From CAWFKW01 sp964568655 (GTDB lineage Bacteria > Bacteroidota > Ignavibacteria > Tepidaquicellales > OLB5): a stretch of DNA of 50,951 nt. The notes beneath the pieces are model-generated. The model made no database searches and was not told where the DNA came from. It was given only the letters and a program-made list of their open reading frames with translations. The DNA lies in assembly GCA_964568655.1 (NCBI GenBank), contig CAZMRG010000007.1, forward strand, positions 1 through 50,951, written 5' to 3'. The first letter of the stretch is position 1; every line of letters starts with the position of its first letter. Below, piece after piece: positions 25,153 through 33,039 of this stretch. The position numbers and the translations under genes are program-made.

Positions 25153-25167
25153 GGGTGTACTACACCC
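25153..25167. promoter_or_regulatory. Palindrome GGGTGTA-c-TACACCC
   Basis: A perfect 15-bp palindrome between the orphan terminator and the TrmB promoter. It shares the TGTA/TACA half-site core with the inverted repeat at 25351-25372 and may be a second regulator site. Confidence 0.45.
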
Positions 25168-25321
25168 ATAATTTCAACTAGCTTTTTCCGTCCATTTTTT
25201 CCCATTTTTAAAGATTTATTACTCTTTTTTATAACTTTCTTTTAGTGAATAACTATCATTTAAATATGCGTGATGCAGCGCGCATATAAAGTGATGTATA
25301 AACTACTATGAATTTAGTGTA

Positions 25322-25352
25322 TTGACAGAGCGGAATATAAGAGTTATTTTTG
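25322..25352 (+). promoter_or_regulatory. Promoter of the TrmB-family gene
   Basis: TTG (25322-25324), 20 bp, then TATTTTTG (25345-25352) fit the Bacteroidota consensus. The same stretch also reads as TTGACA-N17-TATTTT. Confidence 0.65.
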
Positions 25353-25372
25353 TTGTAGTTAAGGCTACAACA
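25351..25372. promoter_or_regulatory. Operator candidate: TGTTGTAG-N6-CTACAACA
   Basis: A perfect inverted repeat with 8-bp arms and 6-bp spacer that overlaps the end of the -7 element and ends 10 bp before the ATG. Its position suits autoregulation by the TrmB-like protein. Confidence 0.6.
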
Positions 25373-25382
25373 CTTTAATAAT

Positions 25383-26237
25383 ATGAAAGAACTAATAAAT
25401 AAACTAGAAAGACTCGGATTTACAACCTACGAATCGAAAGTATTCCTGGTGATTTATCAGGGGTATCGGATGAGCGCAGCCGAGATAGCTAAAGAAGCAA
25501 GAATTCCAAGGCCTTCAGTTTATGAGATTCTTAGAAATTTTGCAAATAAAGGCATTTGCAATGAAATTCATACTCCTTCCAAACAGATTTATGAAGTCAT
25601 TGAGTCAAATGTACTGCAAGATAAGATTAGGGAAGATATAGAAGTAGAGTGTAAAACTAAATTGAGAAGGTTAGATGATTGTTTCAGAGAATTAAAGCCC
25701 ATATATAAATCAAAAGAACCAGCTGAATATAGGGCAGAAGTTGAACTTATTAAAGGCTACAACAGGTTAAGAGATCAGAAATTCCTTGAATTGGTAAAAA
25801 CATCGTCTAAAGGAATTTTACTAATGAACAGGTTCAGGGGTAATGTATCCTCTGAATTAGATGAAGAAAACAAAAAGTTTTATAAACGCGGCGGTTATGT
25901 CAAGACTATTTACGAGAATACCACAAATTTCAGGATCAAGATCAATAACAAGTGGCAGAATGTAACAAAAGAAGGCTTGATAAAACTGTGCGAAGAATTT
26001 GCAAAACAAGGCGAACAGGTAAAGTTTTTGGATGAAGTACCACAAATTATGGGAGTCTTTGACGAGAAGATTGTCTTCATTAGTTTATATGATGAAGCTA
26101 TTCCGGCAAGAGACATGTCAGATATTATAATAAAGAACAAAAGGTTCGCAGCCTTTATGACAGGTCTCTTTAACCTGTATTGGGATAAAGCAAATTCTCT
26201 GGAAGAATTGAAAAAACAGATGTACAATAAAAATTAA
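25383..26237 (+). CDS. TrmB-family transcriptional regulator
   Basis: 284 residues. The N-terminal winged helix (about 5-70) matches TrmB: LGFTTYESKVFLVIYQGYRM and AEIAKEARIPRPSVYEILRN. A helical linker (about 78-110) follows, then the phospholipase D-like C-terminal domain (about 120-275) that binds effectors in this family, with VELIKGYNRL and VKFLDEVPQIMGVFDEKIVF. TrmB relatives sense sugars in archaea; the ligand here is unknown. It is followed after 41 bp by a secreted sorting-domain protein that may be part of the same transcript. Confidence 0.9.
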   Translation: MKELINKLERLGFTTYESKVFLVIYQGYRMSAAEIAKEARIPRPSVYEILRNFANKGICNEIHTPSKQIYEVIESNVLQDKIREDIEVECKTKLRRLDDCFRELKPIYKSKEPAEYRAEVELIKGYNRLRDQKFLELVKTSSKGILLMNRFRGNVSSELDEENKKFYKRGGYVKTIYENTTNFRIKINNKWQNVTKEGLIKLCEEFAKQGEQVKFLDEVPQIMGVFDEKIVFISLYDEAIPARDMSDIIIKNKRFAAFMTGLFNLYWDKANSLEELKKQMYNKN

Positions 26238-26278
26238 TTAACAAAAATAAATTTAAAATAGTAGGGGGATATACTATT

Positions 26279-27226
26279 ATGACACGCAGTTTAATGATTA
26301 AAACACTTTTTTTCTTATTAGTTACTATGATGGTAGTAAACTATGGTTATGCACAAAACACAATTTCAGGTACAGTTAGATACAGCGATGATAATTCACT
26401 TGTTACATCCGGAACAGTAAATGCTTATACTTTGAATGGCGTTTTTATAGCCAATGCAAATATTAATTCAAACGGAACATATTCAGTCATTGGTCTTCCG
26501 GGAACCGAATATGATATGATCGGAATTCCAAGCATTGGACAGGAAGAAGAAGATAATTTCGTACCAACAGGTTATCCAAGCGCGATCGATCCGGCTCAGA
26601 TGCTGGCAGTGCAGGCAGCCGGCATGGTAATAAATATAGATGTTTATGTAATAAGATCAACAAAAGGACCTACGAACCGCTATACTTCTTCAATCAGCGG
26701 TTTTGTTAAAAACGATAAGCAGTCTGTAAAAGATGCGGTTGTTTACGTAATGTCAGGATCCTCAGTTTACGGATTTGGAATTACCAATGCAGACGGAAGC
26801 TATATAATAAACAATATTCCTCTTGGCGATTACATTTTGGTCGCTCACAGGATCGGCGAAAATTCAGATTCAAAACAGATCACTTTAACCAATTCAGGCT
26901 CGGATAATGTTAACTTCAACCTGACTCCGGTGACGAATCTGAAAAATAACAATACAAACCCGGTTCAGTTTAACCTGTCGCAGAACTATCCAAATCCATT
27001 TAATCCTTCTACTGTGATAAGTTATGTTGTTCCTAAAGACGGAAATGTAAGCTTAAAAGTATATAACTCGCTTGGCGAGCTGGTAACAAGTTTAATTAAC
27101 GCAGATCAGAAAGCTGGGGGTTATTCTGTTAGATTTGACGGGACCAACCTTTCAAGCGGTATCTATTTCTATTCAATCGAAACAGCTGGTTTCAAAGATA
27201 CCAAGAGAATGGTTCTCGTTAAATAA
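26279..27226 (+). CDS. Secreted protein with two carboxypeptidase-regulatory-like domains and a sorting domain
   Basis: 315 residues: signal peptide (ending in GYAQ), an Ig-like carboxypeptidase-regulatory segment (NTISGTVRYSDDNSLVTSG...), a second one (SISGFVKNDKQSVKDAVVYV ... ADGSYIINNIPLGDYIL) and a type A sorting domain with NYPNPFNPSTVISYVVP and KDTKRMVLVK. Unlike the two propeller proteins its sorting domain has no heptamer insertion. A purine-rich Shine-Dalgarno-like GTAGGGGG lies 11 bp before the ATG. Likely a surface or matrix protein, function unknown. Confidence 0.85.
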   Translation: MTRSLMIKTLFFLLVTMMVVNYGYAQNTISGTVRYSDDNSLVTSGTVNAYTLNGVFIANANINSNGTYSVIGLPGTEYDMIGIPSIGQEEEDNFVPTGYPSAIDPAQMLAVQAAGMVINIDVYVIRSTKGPTNRYTSSISGFVKNDKQSVKDAVVYVMSGSSVYGFGITNADGSYIINNIPLGDYILVAHRIGENSDSKQITLTNSGSDNVNFNLTPVTNLKNNNTNPVQFNLSQNYPNPFNPSTVISYVVPKDGNVSLKVYNSLGELVTSLINADQKAGGYSVRFDGTNLSSGIYFYSIETAGFKDTKRMVLVK

Positions 27227-27238
27227 TATCATCTATTA

Positions 27239-27284
27239 CAAGGGACCCTCCTATGTGGTAGGGAGACGGAGGGTCCTTATTTTT
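27239..27284 (+). terminator. Rho-independent terminator after the sorting-domain gene
   Basis: GACCCTCC...GGAGGGTC stem (with flanking AAGG/CCTT and one bulged G) followed by TTATTTTT, 12 bp after the stop codon. Confidence 0.8.
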
Positions 27285-27319
27285 ACTGAGTAAATGAATA
27301 AAATAAATAAAAATAAAAG

Positions 27320-27583
27320 ATGTGTAAAATAGAATTCAAGCTCGAAAAACCTACATTTGTTGTTGTAAAAGTAGTTGACATAATGGGAAATCTTGTCGGC
27401 ACTGTTTTGAATGACCACAAAACGGCAGGCTCTCATAAAGTGGATTTCAACGAAGAAAACCTTATGCCCGGAAGATACTATTACAAGATATTTGTATATG
27501 AAGGTTTACCTGAGGACGGAAAAGACACCGATTTCTCAAGGCTGTGGAAAACAGGCAAAGTGCAGATAGAAAGCGAAGTGTAA
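27320..27583 (+). CDS. Free-standing sorting-domain-like (FlgD-Ig-like) protein
   Basis: 87 residues without signal peptide. The pattern VVVKVVDIMGNLVGTVLND, then HKVDFNEENLMPGRYYYKIF and a final KTGKVQIESEV matches the second part of a type A sorting domain or a FlgD-Ig fold, but the YPNPFNP entry motif and any preceding cargo are missing. A terminator separates it from the gene upstream. It may be a detached domain or a cytoplasmic FlgD-Ig-like protein. The function is not known. Confidence 0.65.
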   Translation: MCKIEFKLEKPTFVVVKVVDIMGNLVGTVLNDHKTAGSHKVDFNEENLMPGRYYYKIFVYEGLPEDGKDTDFSRLWKTGKVQIESEV

Positions 27584-27722
27584 AGTAATTAGAGCTTGCC
27601 TTAAAGGGTAAGATTTCAACAGGTACATACTTTCATGTTCTGACTCAGTAATTTGATATACTTTGTAAGTCAAATAAAAGATTGTCCACCCGAGCAAAAT
27701 AATCTCAAAGAGAAGCCAACTA

Positions 27723-27775
27723 TGACAGGGTTGTTATTGGAATCGCGCTAAAGCACGATTCCTTCTGTCATTTTT
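27723..27775 (+). terminator. Compound hairpin with T-tract
   Basis: TGACAG...CTGTCA encloses GGAATCG-cGCTaaAGCa-CGATTCC and is followed by TTTTT. It lies between the 27320-27583 gene and the convergent lipoprotein gene. Its inner part resembles the REP-like families of this genome. Confidence 0.65.
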
Positions 27776-27787
27776 GGCAGTTTTCGT

Positions 27788-28348
27788 TTACGGGTTCGTT
27801 AAGTCCTTCCAGGTTTTCATTCGCCATTTATCGGTAATGGTGGGCCGGGTTACAGTAAGATCCACAAACCCGTAAAAGTTTACAATATCGCTTGGATTAA
27901 ACGTTATTGTGAGATTAAAGCTGCGCTTCACGTCCTGGTTTAGGCTGTCGCCTTCCTGCAGCACAATGTTGTTCCATACAAGATTCAGATCCTGCGTATT
28001 ATCAAAGAGTCCCTTTGTTGTCTTCATATCGGTCGCCCTGTCCCATGAAACGTCAAATCCGAGGTCATAATCAAAGTAAGTAAAAATAAAGTCGTCAGTA
28101 AGTAATTGACCGTAGATAGTGGTGTCTTTAAATGTATAAGCGTATTTAAAATTCTGGAAAACGCCCTCTATGGATTTCTGGTCGGATATGATGTTATCGT
28201 TTGTAGTAGTGTTGTCTATGCTTGGAGCAAAAGGATTGAAACAGCTTATTAAAGAAACAGCAGAAAAAATTATGATTGAATATAGGAACAGAGAATTCCA
28301 TTTTGTTTTGGTAACAGCTTGCGCTATTGACCGAAATTTGTCGCTCAC
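27788..28348 (-). CDS. NTF2-like lipoprotein, N-terminus abutting a palindromic mini-element
   Basis: With the GTG at 28348 the product has 186 residues: a lipoprotein signal ending in the lipobox SLISC, then a domain with NTF2/SnoaL-like features (FQNFKYAYTFKDTTIYGQLL, DLTVTRPTITDKWRMKTWKDL). The frame stays open upstream to a TTG at 28438, but those 30 codons are mostly encoded by the 75-bp palindromic element (residues PRPNGHPSPSRRG), so this is not a natural signal peptide start. It looks like a paralogue of the lipoprotein at 28461-29045. Function unknown. Confidence 0.7.
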   Translation of the reverse strand: MSDKFRSIAQAVTKTKWNSLFLYSIIIFSAVSLISCFNPFAPSIDNTTTNDNIISDQKSIEGVFQNFKYAYTFKDTTIYGQLLTDDFIFTYFDYDLGFDVSWDRATDMKTTKGLFDNTQDLNLVWNNIVLQEGDSLNQDVKRSFNLTITFNPSDIVNFYGFVDLTVTRPTITDKWRMKTWKDLTNP

Positions 28349-28422
28349 CTCACCCCTGCGCTCCTTCGTCGCGCTTTCCCCTCTCCTCGAAGGAGAGGGG
28401 TGTCCGTTAGGACGGGGTGAGG
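28348..28422. repeat. Palindromic mini-element (CCTCACCCC...GGGGTGAGG)
   Basis: 75 bp with perfect 9-bp inverted ends (28348-28356 and 28414-28422) and an inner CCCCTCTCC-tcga-aGGAGAGGGG hairpin. Related to 16513-16595 and 40061-40210. It lies at the start of the lipoprotein gene in frame (75 bp = 25 codons). Confidence 0.85.
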
Positions 28423-28460
28423 AGTAAAACTTCTTCAATCGCCTTTATTCAATTAAATTA

Positions 28461-29045
28461 TTAATTACTGAAATTTGCCTTCAGTTCGCTCCAGGTGAAA
28501 TCTGTATCATGCTTCCGGAAATCTTCCCATTTCTCTATATAAAACAAATTGCTTTCATTTGCTTTCATTGTTATGGTAAGATTTCCTACGGCTGATTTCG
28601 GCACATTTGACCTGTTGTGCTGGTAAACTACTATATAATCCGCCTGGTATATTACCGAGTCAGGCGTAATATTGGTTGTGGTAGGATTATCAAAAAACAA
28701 AGTTGATGATGCGTCAACGTTGGTCTGTGAGATTAGATTATTATAGTAGTTCTTTTCTGAATTAATATTCCAGTTCTGGAAAATTGTGCCGTATATCAAT
28801 TGTGATTTCGAATCAGGTACGTATGTAAAAAAAGTAGGGGAGATGCATTTAATATAATTATCGGAATTCTTTTCCTGTATAGAATACTCAAGATTTGTCA
28901 GCAGAAGGTCAGGAGAAGTTGGCGGCACAAAGGTCGATCGCACAGTAATGGGGGTCTGGGGGGTGCGGGTTTCGAATATTCCGCATCCCTTAGCCGCTGC
29001 CAGGATCGCTATCAAAACAATTATTTTGCTAAACTTTTTGAGCAA
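28461..29045 (-). CDS. NTF2-like lipoprotein
   Basis: 194 residues. A lipoprotein signal with lipobox AAKGC is followed by a domain that shares features with the previous gene: an N-terminal helix pair (DLLLTNLEYSIQEKNSDNYI), an F-T-Y segment and a C-terminal FYIEKWEDFR that parallels WRMKTWKDL. It is probably an envelope protein with an NTF2-like cone fold, ligand unknown. Its start overlaps the methyltransferase gene by 17 bp. Confidence 0.78.
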   Translation of the reverse strand: MLKKFSKIIVLIAILAAAKGCGIFETRTPQTPITVRSTFVPPTSPDLLLTNLEYSIQEKNSDNYIKCISPTFFTYVPDSKSQLIYGTIFQNWNINSEKNYYNNLISQTNVDASSTLFFDNPTTTNITPDSVIYQADYIVVYQHNRSNVPKSAVGNLTITMKANESNLFYIEKWEDFRKHDTDFTWSELKANFSN

Positions 29046-29787
29046 GTAATATCAGCCTTTGAGATTTAAGCTTCTCATATTTTTTACCTGAATAATCGCC
29101 GAATTTCTTTATTATCCTAAGTCCGTATTTTTTAAACATAATGCTAAAATCTTTTGCATCAAACAACCTTACGCGTTCATCAAACCGCTTAAATGAGTTC
29201 TTTTCGTTTCCTCCTGCGCCATTACAAAATATCAATATTGTTTTTATGCTAATATTGTTCCTTATATATCTAAGCTGAATAATAGTTTCATCTTTGCGCT
29301 TTTCAAAGCTAAGCGGATTGAGTTTCTTCTTCAAGTATTCGCTGTTCAGAAAATCAAAATAAAAATACCCGTCTTTTTTAAGCGAAGCAGAAACGCTTTT
29401 TATTACTTTCTCATTCTCGCTTTTCTTTTCAAAATATCCAAAGCTGCTGAACAGGTTTACGACAAGGTCAAATTCATTTCTGTGCCCAATCCGGCGCATG
29501 TCGCCGATCTCAAACTTAAGGTTCTCCGCCGCAAAGGTTTTTCGCGCCTGCTTTATCATGTGCGGGGCAAGGTCTATTCCCAGAGTATCAAAGCCCATTT
29601 TCGCGAACAAAACGCTGTGGCGCCCGTTCCCGCATGCAAGGTCTAGAACTTTAGCTCCTTTTTTAAGCCTGATCTTTTTGAACAACAACCCGACTACTTT
29701 GCGGGCATCATTATTATCTCTGTGTTTGTATAGATTAAGATAATCTTTTGTGTTAAACCATGATTTGTACCAATCAGCGCTGTCCAT
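29029..29787 (-). CDS. SAM-dependent methyltransferase, class I
   Basis: 252 residues with motif I VLDLACGNGRHSVLFAKMG, an acidic loop after strand 2 (LGIDLAP), a GDMRRI segment for the adenine side and FDLVVNLFSSFGYF for motif IV. The family is broad (Methyltransf_25-like) and the substrate cannot be told. It lies 5 bp after recR in a minus-strand operon. Confidence 0.88.
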   Translation of the reverse strand: MDSADWYKSWFNTKDYLNLYKHRDNNDARKVVGLLFKKIRLKKGAKVLDLACGNGRHSVLFAKMGFDTLGIDLAPHMIKQARKTFAAENLKFEIGDMRRIGHRNEFDLVVNLFSSFGYFEKKSENEKVIKSVSASLKKDGYFYFDFLNSEYLKKKLNPLSFEKRKDETIIQLRYIRNNISIKTILIFCNGAGGNEKNSFKRFDERVRLFDAKDFSIMFKKYGLRIIKKFGDYSGKKYEKLKSQRLILLAQKV

Positions 29788-29792
29788 ATGCC

Positions 29793-30386
29793 CTAAAGCG
29801 TAATCCTGCCTTCCATGGCTTTAGCCAGAGTGATTTCATCGGCAAACTCAAGGTCAGTTCCCATCGGGATGCCCCGCGCTATTCTTGATACTTTGATATT
29901 CAGAGGTTTTATTAATTTTGTAAGATAAGTGATGGTGTATTCGCCCTCGACGCTTGGGTTTAGCGCTAGTATAATCTCGTCAACGTTGCCGCTCAGCCTG
30001 CCGAGAAGCTCTTTTATTTTTATGTCTTCAGGCCCAATGCCGTCAAGCGGTGAAATAATTCCGTGAAGCACATGATACTGCCCTCGGAATTCGTTGGTCT
30101 TTTCGATCGCGAACACGTCGCTTGGTTCTTCCACAATGCAGATGACAGTTTTACTTCTCCTGTCTGAATCGCATATCTGGCACGGGTCTGTTTCGGTTAT
30201 ATTGCAGCATGTACTGCACAGCTTGATCTTGTCTTTTAACGAGAGAAGCGCATCTGATAAACTAACAACTTCTTCAGCGGGAGATTTAGCAAGGTGCATT
30301 GCAATGCGGTGCGCCGTCTTTCTGCCAATACTCGGAAGTTTAGCAAGTTCATCAGCAACCCGCTCTAGTGATTCTGAAGTCTGCAT
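29793..30386 (-). CDS. recR: Recombination mediator RecR
   Basis: 197 residues: an N-terminal helix-hairpin-helix (LPSIGRKTAHRIAMHL), a C4 zinc finger (CSTC...CQIC), a Toprim domain (ICIVEEPSDVFAIEKT) and a C-terminal Walker-B-like ARGIPMGTDLEFADEITLAKA. RecR works with RecO or RecF to load RecA at gaps. It is downstream of ybaB, the conserved gene order. Confidence 0.97.
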   Translation of the reverse strand: MQTSESLERVADELAKLPSIGRKTAHRIAMHLAKSPAEEVVSLSDALLSLKDKIKLCSTCCNITETDPCQICDSDRRSKTVICIVEEPSDVFAIEKTNEFRGQYHVLHGIISPLDGIGPEDIKIKELLGRLSGNVDEIILALNPSVEGEYTITYLTKLIKPLNIKVSRIARGIPMGTDLEFADEITLAKAMEGRITL

Positions 30387-30398
30387 TTTAGTTTACTA

Positions 30399-30740
30399 TT
30401 ATCCTCCCATTCCCGGGAAATTCAGGCCGGGAATATTGGGCAGCATTCCGCTGGTTACCTTATTCATCTCTTCCTGCGACATCTTCTGCGCTGATTCGAT
30501 AGCTTTATTTACCGCGGCAACTATAAGATCTTCAAGCATGTCAGATTCTTCCTGATTAATGACTTCTTTTTCTACCTGAAGCTTTACTAGCTGAATTTTG
30601 CCGTTAACCGTAGCCTTTACCATGCCGCCGCCTGATTCTTCGGTAACAGTTTTTCCCTCAAGCTCTTCCTGAACTTTCTGCATCTTCTCCTGAAGCTGCT
30701 GAACCTGCTTGAGCATTCCCTGCATTTGGTTTAATTTCAT
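30399..30740 (-). CDS. YbaB/EbfC family nucleoid-associated protein
   Basis: 113 residues: an N-terminal coiled-coil helix (MLKQVQQLQEKMQKVQEELEG), the central ESGGGMVKATVNGKIQLVKLQV strand region and a C-terminal helix with a Gly/Pro-rich tail ending in FPGMGG. It binds DNA as a dimer. It precedes recR by 12 bp, the usual dnaX-ybaB-recR order, but dnaX is not here. The 262 bp upstream contain only a repeat. Confidence 0.93.
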   Translation of the reverse strand: MKLNQMQGMLKQVQQLQEKMQKVQEELEGKTVTEESGGGMVKATVNGKIQLVKLQVEKEVINQEESDMLEDLIVAAVNKAIESAQKMSQEEMNKVTSGMLPNIPGLNFPGMGG

Positions 30741-30920
30741 ACTGGAAACTCCTTTAACAAATAAAACTCCTTACACCGGATTTCGTTCCAAAAATCCAAA
30801 AATTTACACAAATATACGTATTAGAAGGATAAGTAAAAAGGAAACATAACGCAAATACCTGAATGATGAAGAATCAAAAAAGGTAAAAAATCCTATTTTG
30901 TAAATATACCCAATTAATTT

Positions 30921-30970
30921 CGTCTCCTCCTGACAGGAGGGGTCGGCGCCGCTGGCGCCGGGGGAGGTGG
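30921..30970. repeat. Palindromic repeat with two hairpins
   Basis: CTCCTG-a-CAGGAG and CGGCGCC-gct-GGCGCCG in the gap between ybaB and the CHASE3 gene. It shares GGGGAGGT-like words with the palindromic mini-elements. Nothing else was seen in 30741-31002. Confidence 0.7.
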
Positions 30971-31002
30971 CAACATAAATCGAAAATGCAGGTCAATAAA
31001 CA

Positions 31003-32157
31003 TCAAACAACCTGAAATACTTTACCTGTAATTTCTTTGCAGACAAAAAGCACGGCTTTTGATCCGTTATAATTCAAGACGCATGCATTTACATCTAATA
31101 GTATTTCGGCTCCGTCTTTTTTATAATTGACAGACTGGAATTTATTTGCGCCGCCTTTATCGAGAGTTTCTTTAATATGCTGCGTAGTTTCCGGAACATT
31201 TTTAAGCAGGTATTTGAGCGAGAGCCCGATGAAATCTTCGCGCTTAATTCCGTATAGCTCGCATGCCTTAGAATTTACGTCAATTACGACCTGCGTATCG
31301 GGCGAGAAAATTAATATCGCGTCATGTGACTGTTCCGAAAGGAATTTGTAGCTCTGTTCATATTTTGAAACGGATGATTTGATGCTTTCCAGTTCAGATA
31401 TCTTATTATTCAGCCTCATGCTGAGCTGCGATATCTCGGCTGTCCGGTCCCTTACAAGCGTTTCCAGCTCATCCCTTGACATTTTAAACGATTTAGCGTC
31501 TTCATACTTTCCGGAAGAAAGCTGAATTAAAATGGCAAACGCAATAAACAAAATGAATATGCCGGCGGATGAACCGCCTACCATTGCATACCTGGAGAAA
31601 TCTGCTGTCTTGTTCGAAATCTCGTGGCTCTTATCAAGGACTCTCTTCTCCTCTTTCTTCATGTTCTCAACAATTCTTCTGATACCCGCCATAGCTTCGT
31701 TTCCTTCATCCATAAGCGGCTTGTGAAGTTTTATATTTGTTCCTTTAGTCTCCTGCAGCTTTATACTTTGCTCAAACAGGTAGAACTTCTGGCGTATCAA
31801 TCCCTTCAGCGTGTCAAGATTCTGCTGCTGCACCGGGTTATCCTGTGTGCCTGCCTTGATCTTGGTATATAATGTATCTATCGTATTAGACGCATTGTTG
31901 TAACTCCAAAGCAGTTCAGGATCGTCTGTAATGAAGTAACCTCTTCTGCCTGTTTCAGCGTCTATCATGGTCGAGAGCAGCCTTTCCATTCTCTGCAGGT
32001 TCCTGTATGACTCCGATATGCCATTCTCAGTTCTTAATAAGTCTCTTGAGTTCAAATATGCAACAATGGTGGAAGAAGCAAGTATCAGCATGGCAATAGC
32101 AATCAAAGCTTTTACATGCTGTTTGTTAATTGATAATATGCGTATTAATTTATCCAA
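31003..32157 (-). CDS. CHASE3-PAS sensor protein without output domain
   Basis: 384 residues: transmembrane helix about 16-34, a CHASE3 extracellular helical domain (about 38-180, with DAETGRRGYFITDD as the family signature), a second helix about 190-212, a coiled coil (about 215-275) and a PAS domain (about 275-380, with HDAILIFSPDTQVVIDVN and VNYKKDGAEILLDVNA). No HATPase, GGDEF, HAMP or methyl-accepting domain follows; the protein ends just after the PAS. It starts 2 bp after bshB1 and is probably cotranscribed. Confidence 0.88.
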   Translation of the reverse strand: MDKLIRILSINKQHVKALIAIAMLILASSTIVAYLNSRDLLRTENGISESYRNLQRMERLLSTMIDAETGRRGYFITDDPELLWSYNNASNTIDTLYTKIKAGTQDNPVQQQNLDTLKGLIRQKFYLFEQSIKLQETKGTNIKLHKPLMDEGNEAMAGIRRIVENMKKEEKRVLDKSHEISNKTADFSRYAMVGGSSAGIFILFIAFAILIQLSSGKYEDAKSFKMSRDELETLVRDRTAEISQLSMRLNNKISELESIKSSVSKYEQSYKFLSEQSHDAILIFSPDTQVVIDVNSKACELYGIKREDFIGLSLKYLLKNVPETTQHIKETLDKGGANKFQSVNYKKDGAEILLDVNACVLNYNGSKAVLFVCKEITGKVFQVV

Positions 32158-32159
32158 TT

Positions 32160-32876
32160 CTATGAAAATATATTCTCAATACTAAGTTTAATTTTTTCTT
32201 CAACAAAAAACGGTTCCCCGTACTGCACGCCGATCTGGAATCCGTATACCTTTGCGCGCGCTTCAACAAATTCAAGGAATTTCCTGTCGCTGATAAACGT
32301 TTCCGGTTCTGCTGACTCAGGGTTATGAAACTGCGAAGCATACTGTCTGACCGCTTTCATCTTGCCGCTGAATTCATCCGATATATCTACTATGAAACTC
32401 GGCTCAAATGGATATGTCTGCATATAATAAATATTCCGCTTCGGCCTGTGCGCTTTTTGGGCTTTCGAGCCGTGAGCGCTTATTATTTTAGCAAGGCCTG
32501 AATAAAAGGCCGCTTCGCGAATCAGCTTATTTGCATTTTGATGGTCAGGATGCCTGTCGTAAAAATGAGGGATAAATATTACTTCCGGCCGGTAATACCG
32601 GATAATTGAAATGATCTTTTGCAGGTTTGAAGGAGTGTTTTCAATTTTACCGTCTTCAATTTTAAGATTTTCGCGCACAGATATGCCCAGAACTTTGCCT
32701 GCTTCAAAAGCTTCCTTCTTCCTGATTGCTTTCGAGCCCCGGGTGCCTAACTCGCCCTGAGTTAAGTCAATGATCCCGATTTTCTTTCCTTTCCTGACCA
32801 TTTTCAATGCTGTACCGCCGCAGCTTAACTCAACGTCATCAGGATGTGCCGCAAAAAAAAGTGTATCTAACTTCAT
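32160..32876 (-). CDS. bshB1: LmbE/PIG-L deacetylase, probable BshB1 (bacillithiol biosynthesis)
   Basis: 238 residues. The zinc-binding AHPDD motif is at residues 10-14 with the extension VELSCGG, and the second ligand region is YDRHPDHQNA. Among LmbE-like proteins this pattern, including TQGELGTRG, is typical of BshB1, which deacetylates N-acetylglucosaminyl malate in bacillithiol synthesis. bshA and bshC are not in this window, so related deacetylases remain possible. Confidence 0.88.
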   Translation of the reverse strand: MKLDTLFFAAHPDDVELSCGGTALKMVRKGKKIGIIDLTQGELGTRGSKAIRKKEAFEAGKVLGISVRENLKIEDGKIENTPSNLQKIISIIRYYRPEVIFIPHFYDRHPDHQNANKLIREAAFYSGLAKIISAHGSKAQKAHRPKRNIYYMQTYPFEPSFIVDISDEFSGKMKAVRQYASQFHNPESAEPETFISDRKFLEFVEARAKVYGFQIGVQYGEPFFVEEKIKLSIENIFS

Positions 32877-33039
32877 CAGTTAGTGTATCCCCCATTTTAA
32901 TTCTTAACACAAATTAAATACTTTATATTAAACTAAAAATAACGTGAAAACGTTAGCGCTGTACTTCAAAAAAGAGCATAAATACTTAAATTGTTTTTAG
33001 AATAATTGATAGTTAAATTTAAAAAATATTAAAAAATCA

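Noticed and set aside
28170..28427. Plus-strand frame of 85 codons
   Set aside because: Antisense to the lipoprotein gene, with its tail in the palindromic element.
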